Assembly: GCA_016718035.1 (NCBI GenBank) | Contig: JADKEK010000002.1 | Location: forward strand, 496,001-560,000 | Reading direction: 5' to 3' | Origin: Bacteroidota bacterium | GTDB taxonomy: Bacteria > Bacteroidota > Bacteroidia > Chitinophagales > BACL12 | Length of the DNA: 64,000 bases | Shown here: positions 26,134 to 34,902 of the stretch, piece after piece | Position numbering within the stretch: position 1 is the stretch's first letter | How the letters are laid out: each line of letters opens with the position of its first letter | Program-made: the position numbers and the translations under genes | Notes under the pieces: model-generated | The model's database searches: none | Told to the model about the DNA's origin: nothing | What the model saw: only the letters and a program-made list of their open reading frames with translations

Positions 26134-26534
26134 AATATTGAGGATTTTAGGCAAATTGTTAAAAAAAAGGCAACAACTTACGCTAAGTACTTGAAGTACC
26201 TGTAAATAGCGCAAATTCAAGTTAAAATTACATTAACAAATATCAATTTTTTGTGATGAGTGATTTTCGCCTTAAAGTTAGCTGTTCTTACCGGAGTGTA
26301 TACTTTAATATACGGATTGATTGCTTAAAAAGGGTATCTATAGCCCTCAAATTGGTCAAAATTGTTATTTGATAACCTGGTGGTTTGACTAATGTATTGT
26401 ACAAACCCATAGTTCGAACAAACACTACTTCTATAATTACAAGTTGTAAATCGCAGTTAAGTTATTACCCTAATATATTAAGCAATCAGCATTAACAATA
26501 GCAGAATATTAATAGGTGCAAAATCCTCAATATC
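26134..26534. repeat. About 400 bp non-coding segment bounded by 14/15 bp inverted repeats
   Basis: AATATTGAGGATTTT at 26134-26148 is the inverse of AAAATCCTCAATATC at 26520-26534 with one mismatch. The interior has no reading frame of interest; it contains a short palindrome GTACTTGAAGTAC at 26187-26199. This could be a MITE-like remnant. The right arm overlaps the stop codon of the PKD-domain gene. No target-site duplication is clear. Confidence 0.35.
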
Positions 26535-28848
26535 ATTTATTAATTACCACATGAGCCGTGAATACTCCATTGTTTACTATATAATTTATTTGATACATAC
26601 CGCTTGGCAAATCTCGAAACGAAATCAGTATTTCAGTTGGGTTAATTTGTTCATATTCAGGATAAACCGCTCTTCCATCCATAGCTACTACAGTAAAGGC
26701 TACATCCCGGGTTGAAATATTTTGAGGAATAACCAAGTGTATAAAACCATCAGAAGGATTCGGAAATATATCCAACTCGAAATTTTGTTCCTGAACAGGC
26801 ACTGCAACATCTGCTGTATTAATTGTTTGGCAACACACTGATTCACCACTTTGGTTTTGAACCGTTAAACAAACCTCGTAGGTGCCTGTTTCCACATATA
26901 TATGTGCAGGTGATGCTAATTCTGATGAACTACCATCGCCAAAATACCATTGCCAACTTTCTGGATTATAATCAGATAAGTCTTCAAAGTAGATGACATT
27001 ATCAATTATAGTGTAGTTAAAAGCGCAAACAGGAGCTGGCAAGCAACCAATTATAGTAACAGGTACACAATTGGTGCTTACCCCACCCCCATTTGCAGAG
27101 GTTAAACAAGCATTAAATAAACCATTAGATATGAAAGTATGTATAGGGTTTTGCAAAGTACTGAAACTACCATCACCAAAATTCCATAACCATGAATTTG
27201 GTGCATTGGATGAAAGGTCCGTAAAATATACGGTAGGATCACCGGTAAAACTAAAAGCAGAAACGGGAGCCAAATAGTTATCGATGATTACGACCTGACA
27301 ATAAGTTTGTTCGCCCATAAGGTTGGATGCAGTCAAACAAACTTCAAAAGTTCCGTTTTCTAAAAACAAGTGCAATGGATTTTGTTCAGTTGAAATGGTG
27401 CCATCGCCAAAATCCCAATACCACTCTGATGGAATACCACTGCTCAGGTCTGTAAATATAACTTCAGGTTCACCATCAAATGCGAATAATGCTTCAGGTG
27501 ATTCCATTAAGCCATTTATTTCAATCAATTGACAACTTGAGTTCGACCCGTAATCGTTGCTTGCCCACAAACAAACCGAGTAAATTCCATTTTCACTATA
27601 AGTATGTGTTGGATTTTGTTCAGTAGATGAATATCCATCATCGAAACTCCACAACCAACTATATGGTTCGTTCAATGTGAGGTCTGTGAATGTTACAACA
27701 GGGTCGCCTGATAAAGTAAAGTTTACTTCCGGTGCTAAAAAATTCGCTATTACAACTTCTTTACATTTGGAATCACTACCCGCAATATTTTCTACAGTTA
27801 AACAAACTGTATAAGTTCCATTTTCTACAAATAAATGGTTCGGGTTAGTTAATGTAGATATAGCTCCATCACCAAAATTCCACATCCAGTTTGACACAAT
27901 TCCTTCGCTATTATCAGTAAAATTAACCAATGGGTCGCCATCATAATTAAAATCAGCAACTGGTGCATTTAATTCAATTATATTAATCATATAATCTTCC
28001 GTTTCGCCAAACTGATAAATAAAACATGGATCAATAAACTCTGTTAAATACACTTCACGAACACGCATTCGTGTTTCACCAGTTAATGCATCAAGTGGAA
28101 CAGTGAAATTGTTTGTTATGGTAGCAAATGGAGCTAGATTATAACCATTAGCAACTATTTCATCACCTGAAAAAATGAAGTCTTTATTAAAATCTATCCA
28201 AGCACAAAAACTATTACCTTCAAAATACGAGCCCACTGCAATTGTAATTTCCTCTTCCAGACCTTTAAAAATAGTGGCACTGGCATCATCATAAAAAACA
28301 TAAGAATCTCCAAGGGTATAGCCACTGGTTTTATTAATTTCATTGAGTGTAACCTGAGAAATATAATCGCCTTCTGCAGAACCGGCAGCATAAATAGCAT
28401 TACAATAACCACATATTTCCGGACTCCTAACAGGCACAAAAACTGGTGATGATTCAACTATATCGCCACCAAAATCACATATAAACCTGCATTTATAATA
28501 CGACGAAGTTAGTTGATTAGTAATCAACGCAGGGCTAATAGCACCAGGTATTGGGGTATAAAATAATCCATCAGCGGACTTAAACCATTTATAAGTTACT
28601 CCGGTTTCTGTTTCATGATCGGTGCTTAGTGCGAAATTTTCGTTGATACAAACCTCATCATGAGAACTATAGGTATTAATTAAATCGGGAAACTCGAAAC
28701 AATCAGTAATTTCTTTAATTGGATTGACAGGTCTGTCATCAGCTATTTCAAAATTATCAAAATACAATACATAATTTGTACCGTAGGAAAAGGATATTCC
28801 TAATAAACAAATGATTACGCCAGAAATAAAAGTGTGTTTTAATCCCAT
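26533..28848 (-). CDS. T9SS-sorted protein with GEVED and five PKD domains
   Basis: 771 residues. Signal peptide to about 22; an Ig-like segment (about 55-140); a GEVED domain (about 150-291: WIDFNKDFIFSGDE, MRVREVYL, GETEDYMINI); five consecutive PKD domains from about 295 to 695, each with FNYDGDP/FTLSGDP-like start and WxFGDG plus GTYTVCLTV motifs; a T9SS type A sorting domain at the end (DIFPNPSDGFIHL ... LPSGMYQINYIV). Typical of large secreted adhesins or hydrolase-associated proteins; no catalytic domain is visible. Monocistronic. Confidence 0.88.
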   Translation of the reverse strand: MGLKHTFISGVIICLLGISFSYGTNYVLYFDNFEIADDRPVNPIKEITDCFEFPDLINTYSSHDEVCINENFALSTDHETETGVTYKWFKSADGLFYTPIPGAISPALITNQLTSSYYKCRFICDFGGDIVESSPVFVPVRSPEICGYCNAIYAAGSAEGDYISQVTLNEINKTSGYTLGDSYVFYDDASATIFKGLEEEITIAVGSYFEGNSFCAWIDFNKDFIFSGDEIVANGYNLAPFATITNNFTVPLDALTGETRMRVREVYLTEFIDPCFIYQFGETEDYMINIIELNAPVADFNYDGDPLVNFTDNSEGIVSNWMWNFGDGAISTLTNPNHLFVENGTYTVCLTVENIAGSDSKCKEVVIANFLAPEVNFTLSGDPVVTFTDLTLNEPYSWLWSFDDGYSSTEQNPTHTYSENGIYSVCLWASNDYGSNSSCQLIEINGLMESPEALFAFDGEPEVIFTDLSSGIPSEWYWDFGDGTISTEQNPLHLFLENGTFEVCLTASNLMGEQTYCQVVIIDNYLAPVSAFSFTGDPTVYFTDLSSNAPNSWLWNFGDGSFSTLQNPIHTFISNGLFNACLTSANGGGVSTNCVPVTIIGCLPAPVCAFNYTIIDNVIYFEDLSDYNPESWQWYFGDGSSSELASPAHIYVETGTYEVCLTVQNQSGESVCCQTINTADVAVPVQEQNFELDIFPNPSDGFIHLVIPQNISTRDVAFTVVAMDGRAVYPEYEQINPTEILISFRDLPSGMYQINYIVNNGVFTAHVVINK

Positions 28849-29333
28849 GATTAATAATGTTTTAAAGTATATACAATGATGGATTCATTTTACAAAATAT
28901 TTAATCTACTCATTATATCAAGAAGTGCATAGATTATTGCTATAAAATAATTGAATTAAGCATAAAACAATTTTTGCACACTTCACGAAGTATAATTCAG
29001 ATAAAAGTAAAATTTACCAAACCTCACATTAAATTGATGTGTAAAGTTTAAATTCAGGCGGATATTAAACAAAGATTGTACATGCTTATTATTAGCAACA
29101 ACAAGTAGAAATAATTTTAATATATATTTATAACATATTGTTTTTCAATAGTTTATTTTCGTCTGTTTTCCATACATCATTAGCTAAAAATGGTCTATAT
29201 GGTGTAATAAATTTGGCAATTTTGTCATCAATCTGACATTCCTTTTACAATTGCACGCAAATGCAAATTAGATTATTCATGACGAGTAAAAAAATAACAA
29301 GGAATAAAGTCCTTCAAGAGTGTTTTGCAAAAA
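28849..29333. other. 485 bp gap without a gene
   Basis: AT-rich intergenic sequence between the start of the PKD protein gene and the stop of the next minus-strand gene. I see no credible reading frame, RNA, or hairpin terminator for the upstream transcript. Confidence 0.6.
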
Positions 29334-30851
29334 CTAATTCCCTAATTGTTGTTTTCTTAGTATAGTTGCAAATGGCTGACCTGTTATATGGTGTTCAATC
29401 CAACTTAAGATTTGGATATACTCAAACTGAAATTTTTCTTCGTTGTAGTTATGTATTTCAATTAATTCATGTTGCAAACGCAAAAGTTCATCTTTGTCAA
29501 AAGAGATACCTTGGAAAAACCGGGTTAAACACTTTTCGAATCTGGTGGGTTTACCATTGCGTTGAAGGTATCGCATATGCGCTTCAGCAAGGTTGCGCAG
29601 TAAACGGTAATTTTTTAGTTCAAAATGCACCATTAACACAAATAGTCTGAATACCTTATTATATAACTTATCTAACCTTTTATCCAAACCTAAAGCACTC
29701 ATACGGTTTATCAAGTCAAGTGCTTTTTCAGGCATTGCGAACCTGATACAATTATAAATAACCGAAACATGTAAAAATGCAACATAGGAAGGATCCAGGT
29801 TTTCGATATGAATTTTCATTTCAGATTCAAAAAATTTCAAATAGGTTTTAAAATCTGAATTATTACCAGATAAAATTATTTCGTCAGGTTTATTAAAAAT
29901 GATAATGGTAAACAAGAACATCCGACTGCGCTGGTCAATTTTGTCATAGTTAAGCTTCGTAAATTGTTCCATTTTGGTAAATGCCACCTGGAACTTATCC
30001 CACAATTGTAAGGTTCTCAAATTTTTTAAATAATTGTGAGTAGCAACAATGTAAAATCTATTATAATCAGCCCCATCAAAGGCATTATTTGCTAGAAGTT
30101 CGACACATTTTTCTCTATAAATCAAACCCTCATCCACCTTACCAAGCAAATTAGCACACGAAGCCTTAATCGTATAATAAAAATATTTTGATAATAAAGA
30201 TTGCGCTTGATTTTCATCAGATAGTAATGGGTGGTCCCAAATCTTTTTTATCTCATTAAGGGCAACATCTGAACTAATTGCATTAAGTTTATTCAAGGCA
30301 ACAACAAATTCCGAATCGAGGTGTTTAAAGTGTGACAAATTTGAATACAGGTTAAATGTCTCACTTTCTTTTAATATGAATTCGTTATGCAATGTTTCGT
30401 AGTCTGCAGGTGTTTGCAACCCTCTGATGAGTTTTTCTTTCAATTTATAAATCAACAATTGTTCTGCGTAACAATGATTTGATTCAGCGAGTATTTCGGC
30501 TTTGTGCAATTCTTTTTTGCACAAATCAAGTAGTTGTCTGTCATAATAAATTTGAGCCATTTTAAAATGTTTAATCATGATAAAATAGGCATCCTGCTCA
30601 TCGTATCGTGCGGACAAAAATTTATCCAGGCGGTCGAACAAGTATTTTTTCAGAACAGCAAACTTTGCCGTTTTCAGTTCTTTATATAACAATTTTTTTA
30701 AAGCTATTTCATTATAAACGGCTTGCTCACAAATGGCTTCAAATAGCTGCAAATAAATCTGGTTATCTGCTCCGCAGGCTATTTTAAAACTGAGTATCTC
30801 CGACCTGGACATGGATTTAACGAGGTCGAACAAATCGGTACTGGCTTTCAA
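29334..30851 (-). CDS. Helical-repeat (TPR-like) protein of unknown function, paralogue 1
   Basis: 505 residues without signal peptide or membrane segment, rich in Leu, Lys and aromatic residues with helix-turn-helix periodicity suggestive of TPR-like helical hairpins. It is clearly homologous to the gene at 33261-34790 along its whole length: both start STDLF-x-L-x-KSM-x-R, share KFAVLKxYL near residue 65 and L-x-L-MVH-x-E-x2-NYRLL near the C-terminus. An exact -7 element TACTTTTG lies at 30888-30895 but without a clear -33. The pair flanks a T9SS gene. I do not recognise the family. Confidence 0.78.
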   Translation of the reverse strand: MKASTDLFDLVKSMSRSEILSFKIACGADNQIYLQLFEAICEQAVYNEIALKKLLYKELKTAKFAVLKKYLFDRLDKFLSARYDEQDAYFIMIKHFKMAQIYYDRQLLDLCKKELHKAEILAESNHCYAEQLLIYKLKEKLIRGLQTPADYETLHNEFILKESETFNLYSNLSHFKHLDSEFVVALNKLNAISSDVALNEIKKIWDHPLLSDENQAQSLLSKYFYYTIKASCANLLGKVDEGLIYREKCVELLANNAFDGADYNRFYIVATHNYLKNLRTLQLWDKFQVAFTKMEQFTKLNYDKIDQRSRMFLFTIIIFNKPDEIILSGNNSDFKTYLKFFESEMKIHIENLDPSYVAFLHVSVIYNCIRFAMPEKALDLINRMSALGLDKRLDKLYNKVFRLFVLMVHFELKNYRLLRNLAEAHMRYLQRNGKPTRFEKCLTRFFQGISFDKDELLRLQHELIEIHNYNEEKFQFEYIQILSWIEHHITGQPFATILRKQQLGN

Positions 30852-31449
30852 TTGAATTGGTGTTTTAGAAAATCAACTATATAAAGCCAAAAGTAAACGA
30901 ATATTTCATTTCTTCATATGACTTAACTACACAATGATGTTTGCAGGCCGGTTTTCCATGGTCCATTTGACATCTGGTTAAAAATTTTAACCTATCAAGG
31001 AGTAAAACTGTTTTTAGCCCTCGCTAAATTTTCAACTTATAACAATTGTAGGTTAAACAACAGGCAACCTTAGTGCGCTTTTCAATTTAAACTGAAAATT
31101 AGCCAAGTACCTGTGGGCGACTGACGTGTTTTAAGTTGTTCAAAAAAAAGGGAGCGGAAAATCGTCATAATTTTCCGCTCCCACATAAACACTAATTACA
31201 CTACAACCTGGTATAACCGTCATTATACCGGGGTTTCTTAACTAACCATTCATTATATAACCGATTTTTGTATTGGCATTATTAAATCGCCTGTTATTTC
31301 TTTTATTATTCCGGCCGTTGTATAACTAAAAAAAACTGTCATATTTACACTATTTGAGCATGTGAAATAAAATCATTAGTTGGCCTATTTTATTATATTG
31401 ATTTGATTGCCGGTCGAATTAAAACATACCAACGTCAATAATTAACTAC
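30852..31449. other. 598 bp gap: upstream region of paralogue 1 and 3' end of the SBBP gene
   Basis: Contains the terminator at 31142-31182 and, at 31207-31232, a smaller imperfect hairpin (GGTATAA-6 nt-TTATACC). No reading frame here looks coding. Confidence 0.6.
31142..31182 (-). terminator. Terminator for the SBBP-repeat gene
   Basis: A perfect 13 bp stem GGGAGCGGAAAAT / ATTTTCCGCTCCC (31150-31162, 31170-31182) has a 7 nt loop and, on the minus strand, is followed by eight U. It lies about 270 bp beyond the stop codon at 31450, implying a long 3' untranslated region. Confidence 0.85.
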
Positions 31450-33021
31450 TCATTTAATTATACATTTCCCTACAAATATTTTTTCGCCGGATATACATTT
31501 TACAATGTATGAGCCTGCCGGAATCGCACTCACATCAATACCCTGTGAATTATAATGAATACTTTGTTGAAGGACAATTTGGCCTAAAGTGTTCATTAAA
31601 ACGATATCTCCAAATGCAATAGATGCATCAACAAAAAGGATGTCGGATGTTGGTATAGGATATAACTGAAGGTCGTTAACTTGAGTTTGAATATTTTCAA
31701 CTTGCTGTTCACCGTATTTAATTACAACTAAGTCGCTGAATACACCCTCATTAATATCAAAACCTGTAACGAAAACATTCCCATCATTATCGGTGGTTAC
31801 TCCCCAAGCCTCATCGTAGCTATCAGCCTCGCCATTATATGTCATAGCCCAAAGCACTTCGCCATCCGGATTAAATTTTACTGTTAAAATATCGCCTGAA
31901 GTAAAATCAGAAATAAGTCCCGTTGTAACAATATTACCTGCATTATCAATTGTCATTGATGTTAAATAATCGGCAATATTTAATCCGTTATCATAGGCAA
32001 TATCCCACAATAAATTCCCATCGGCATCATATTTTAAAACCATAAAATCCTGACCTGTTAAATCCCAATCAATACTTGCGCCGGCCATATACACAACGTC
32101 CTCATATGTTCTTAATACCCATGCTTCAGACACACCTCCTAAACCGTTATTGTATCGCTGTTCCCAAAGGGTGTTGCCGTCCGGATCATATTTAATAATA
32201 AGCGACTCTCCCATTGAAAGGCCGTCGGCAGCCCAACCGCCGGCGTATACATTTCCTTCACCGTCAACATCAATCGTAAATCCTGTTTCTCCATAAATCT
32301 GGTGATAGGTTTTTACCCATTGGAGCACGCCTTCGGGGTTATATTTAATTGTTGCAAAATCATCTAATGAGTCGCCACCACTTCCCATTCTGCCGTTCAA
32401 TAACACATTTCCTTCAAAGTCGATGGCCATTTCGTACACTACATCACTCCCACCAACTGGACCACCCCAAGTTTGCATCCATAATTCATTGCCATCGGTG
32501 TCATACTTAATTACACAATAATCTTGTCCCTCACCAATTTGGTCAATGTACCCGGCAGTATAAATATTACCAAAGGGATCAACAGCTATGTCAGTGGCAT
32601 TTTCTTCAATATTCGACGAGCCATTTTTTAATTTACTCCATTGCAAAACACCATCTGCATTGTATTTATTGGTAACAATATCCCAAGAGGATGTTGCTTC
32701 ATGGCTAATTCCGGCTGCATAAATATTATTTTCATTATCGATAGCCACTGCATAAAATGCATCTGTTGAATTGGCAGAACCATTGTGCGTTGCCGTCCAT
32801 AATAAAGTACCACTATTTGTCCATTTACCTACAAAGGCATCTTCATCATCTTCAATACCAACAGCAATAACGTTGTTATCGTTATCGGTAATAATATCCT
32901 GACCATTGTCGCTATGATTTAATGGGCCACTATGGCTATAATCCCATTGCTGGTAAACCTGTGCAGCTAAAAAATGGAGTTGCATTAAACAAAGGGAAAG
33001 GAGGAGTAAACTTTTTTTCAT
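31450..33021 (-). CDS. T9SS-sorted beta-propeller protein with SBBP repeats
   Basis: 523 residues. The signal peptide ends FLAAQ. About eight repeats follow with the pattern DNxNNIYxAG...DxxxxKYxxDGxxLW (for example NIYAAGISHEAT and NELWMQTWGG), which are SBBP beta-propeller repeats. The C-terminus (LYPIPTSDILFVD ... IPAGSYIVKCI ... KCIIK) is a T9SS sorting domain, with Ile in place of the usual Asn in the YPNP motif. It lies between the two helical-repeat paralogues. Secreted or surface-bound; function unknown. Confidence 0.85.
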   Translation of the reverse strand: MKKSLLLLSLCLMQLHFLAAQVYQQWDYSHSGPLNHSDNGQDIITDNDNNVIAVGIEDDEDAFVGKWTNSGTLLWTATHNGSANSTDAFYAVAIDNENNIYAAGISHEATSSWDIVTNKYNADGVLQWSKLKNGSSNIEENATDIAVDPFGNIYTAGYIDQIGEGQDYCVIKYDTDGNELWMQTWGGPVGGSDVVYEMAIDFEGNVLLNGRMGSGGDSLDDFATIKYNPEGVLQWVKTYHQIYGETGFTIDVDGEGNVYAGGWAADGLSMGESLIIKYDPDGNTLWEQRYNNGLGGVSEAWVLRTYEDVVYMAGASIDWDLTGQDFMVLKYDADGNLLWDIAYDNGLNIADYLTSMTIDNAGNIVTTGLISDFTSGDILTVKFNPDGEVLWAMTYNGEADSYDEAWGVTTDNDGNVFVTGFDINEGVFSDLVVIKYGEQQVENIQTQVNDLQLYPIPTSDILFVDASIAFGDIVLMNTLGQIVLQQSIHYNSQGIDVSAIPAGSYIVKCISGEKIFVGKCIIK

Positions 33022-33260
33022 TAATAAACCGGTTTAGTTGAGTTAAATAAAAAATTTGGACAAACCCATACCTGTTTATCCCTATTAAAATCCAAAACTA
33101 TCGGTAACCCTACAGAAATAATAGACAAAATCTATTTATTATAAGGCTAGATAATATTTTTTGGGCTAATTTTAAAATCATATATCATTCTTTTTCAGTT
33201 TGTTACATATTTTTTTGATTAATTTATCATTAGCTAACTTTAGGCAATAATTAGTAAAAT

Positions 33261-34790
33261 ATGATACCCTCTACCGACCTATTTGAATTAATTAAATCGA
33301 TGACCCGTGAGGAGAAGATACATTTCAGGATACATACCAAAGGTTTGAGCAAGGCAGCATCAAAAAATTACCTCGCTTTGTTTGATGCTATTGACAGCAA
33401 ATCTGCTTATGATGAAGCATCCATCAGAAAAAAAATGGGGATGGTCGGTAAAGGGGGGAAATTTGCCGTTTTAAAAAATTACTTATACAATTCGCTCTTG
33501 ACACATGTTACCAATTACCATTGCGCAACAAAAGAAGCTTATCAGGCAAGAGAGTATTTACGAATGGCGAATGTATTATTCGATAAACAATTACCTGCAC
33601 AAGCAAGCAAATATGTTAAAAAGGCCAAAAGTATAGCGGAAAAAAATCATCGGTATTTAGATTTGATAGGTATTTATTTCCAGGAAGAGTTGATTTATAA
33701 AAACTCCCCTGATATAAAAAAATACAGCCAAACGCTAGACAAACATTTCAACCAAGAGCTTGCTGTAATTACACAGTACCTAAATACACGACAATATATT
33801 TATTTGGATTGCCAGTTACTAAATACCATAAGAACTTCTGACAATTTAAGTCATCCCGATTCTCAGGAAAAGATTCAGGCTATTTTGCAACATCCATTAT
33901 TACTGGATGGAAATATGGCCCTATCACTGTATGCTCAAATTTATTACAATACCATCAATGGCATTGGCTATCACATTTTGGCCGACGATAACAAAAGTTA
34001 TAGCTATAGAAAGCAATTAATTGATGTAATGGAATCGGAAATGATAATCACTGCTGGTTATATAGGCAATTATATTGGTTCACTTCACAATTTAACTGTT
34101 ACTGAAATCAGGTTATTTAAGTTTGATGAAGCTCTACTCCATTTACAAAAATTAGCCGCCTTTGAAAAGCAGTACGCAAATGTAATTCCGGAGCGAAGTA
34201 AAGTTTTAATACACTCGAGTCTCGCAATGAATACATTAACATACTTGGGATACAGAGGCACCAAAACCGAAACATTCAATTACATTGCCCAGGTTGAAAA
34301 ACAATTAAACGAATCATTTAAACAAATGGATTATCGGTATTTAGTTCATACCTATTACACTGTAGCTTATACTGCATTTAAATTTGCTGAATATAATATC
34401 GCTATCAAATATCTTAATTTAATAAGCGCGGAATCATCAACAGGTAAATTAGATAATTATTTACAAAGAGGTTATCGATTATTATTACTGATGGTGCATT
34501 TAGAAATGGGTAATTATCGGTTATTGCAATATATGGCCATTAACACCTATCGATTTTTATTAAAAATAGGCAACCTGACAAAGTTTGACAAAGCCATTAT
34601 CGGACTAATTCGCAGCAAATCCATGGATAAGAAGGTTTTATTAAAATTTCAAAAACAATTATTAGCGGTGAAGGCCGACAAATTTGAAGCCCAGGAATTT
34701 GCACATCTCGATGCGATTTCATGGGTGGAGAGCAAGTTAGAAAAAAAACCTTTTATTGAAATTTATCGAAAAAATGGATTACTACAATAA
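33261..34790 (+). CDS. Helical-repeat (TPR-like) protein of unknown function, paralogue 2
   Basis: 509 residues, all-helical in appearance, with no export signal. Homologous to the protein at 29334-30851 (STDLFELIKSMTREE, KFAVLKNYLYN, LLLLMVHLEMGNYRLLQ). It is transcribed divergently from the SBBP T9SS gene; the intergenic region has a TAACTTTA (33235-33242) with TTTG 17 bp upstream as a possible promoter. Ends before the bidirectional terminator at 34851-34884. Confidence 0.78.
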   Translation: MIPSTDLFELIKSMTREEKIHFRIHTKGLSKAASKNYLALFDAIDSKSAYDEASIRKKMGMVGKGGKFAVLKNYLYNSLLTHVTNYHCATKEAYQAREYLRMANVLFDKQLPAQASKYVKKAKSIAEKNHRYLDLIGIYFQEELIYKNSPDIKKYSQTLDKHFNQELAVITQYLNTRQYIYLDCQLLNTIRTSDNLSHPDSQEKIQAILQHPLLLDGNMALSLYAQIYYNTINGIGYHILADDNKSYSYRKQLIDVMESEMIITAGYIGNYIGSLHNLTVTEIRLFKFDEALLHLQKLAAFEKQYANVIPERSKVLIHSSLAMNTLTYLGYRGTKTETFNYIAQVEKQLNESFKQMDYRYLVHTYYTVAYTAFKFAEYNIAIKYLNLISAESSTGKLDNYLQRGYRLLLLMVHLEMGNYRLLQYMAINTYRFLLKIGNLTKFDKAIIGLIRSKSMDKKVLLKFQKQLLAVKADKFEAQEFAHLDAISWVESKLEKKPFIEIYRKNGLLQ

Positions 34791-34850
34791 ACTATTTCAA
34801 AGTGTTAACTCACAGGTTAGCATAATTGCCCATTCTGATTAATTAATTAC

Positions 34851-34884
34851 AAAAAAGGCCGATACAAAATTGCATCGGCCTTTC
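34851..34884. terminator. Bidirectional terminator between paralogue 2 and the beta-oxidation operon
   Basis: Perfect 10 bp stem AAAGGCCGAT / ATCGGCCTTT (34854-34863, 34874-34883) with a 10 nt loop. On the minus strand it is followed by a six-residue U run and ends the acyl-CoA dehydrogenase transcript; the plus-strand T run is only three. Confidence 0.85.
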
Positions 34885-34902
34885 ACTAAGTATTTTATTA
34901 CA

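Noticed and set aside
25947..26141. 64-codon plus-strand frame at the start of the laminin-B-like gene
   Set aside because: Antisense to the signal peptide region and to the promoter, with no protein-like pattern.
31207..31232. Second terminator downstream of the SBBP gene
   Set aside because: Imperfect stem without a U run on the minus strand; the strong terminator at 31142-31182 suffices.
29334..34790. The paralogue pair and T9SS gene as a composite transposon
   Set aside because: The flanking genes encode helical-repeat proteins with no transposase motif, and no terminal inverted repeats were seen.
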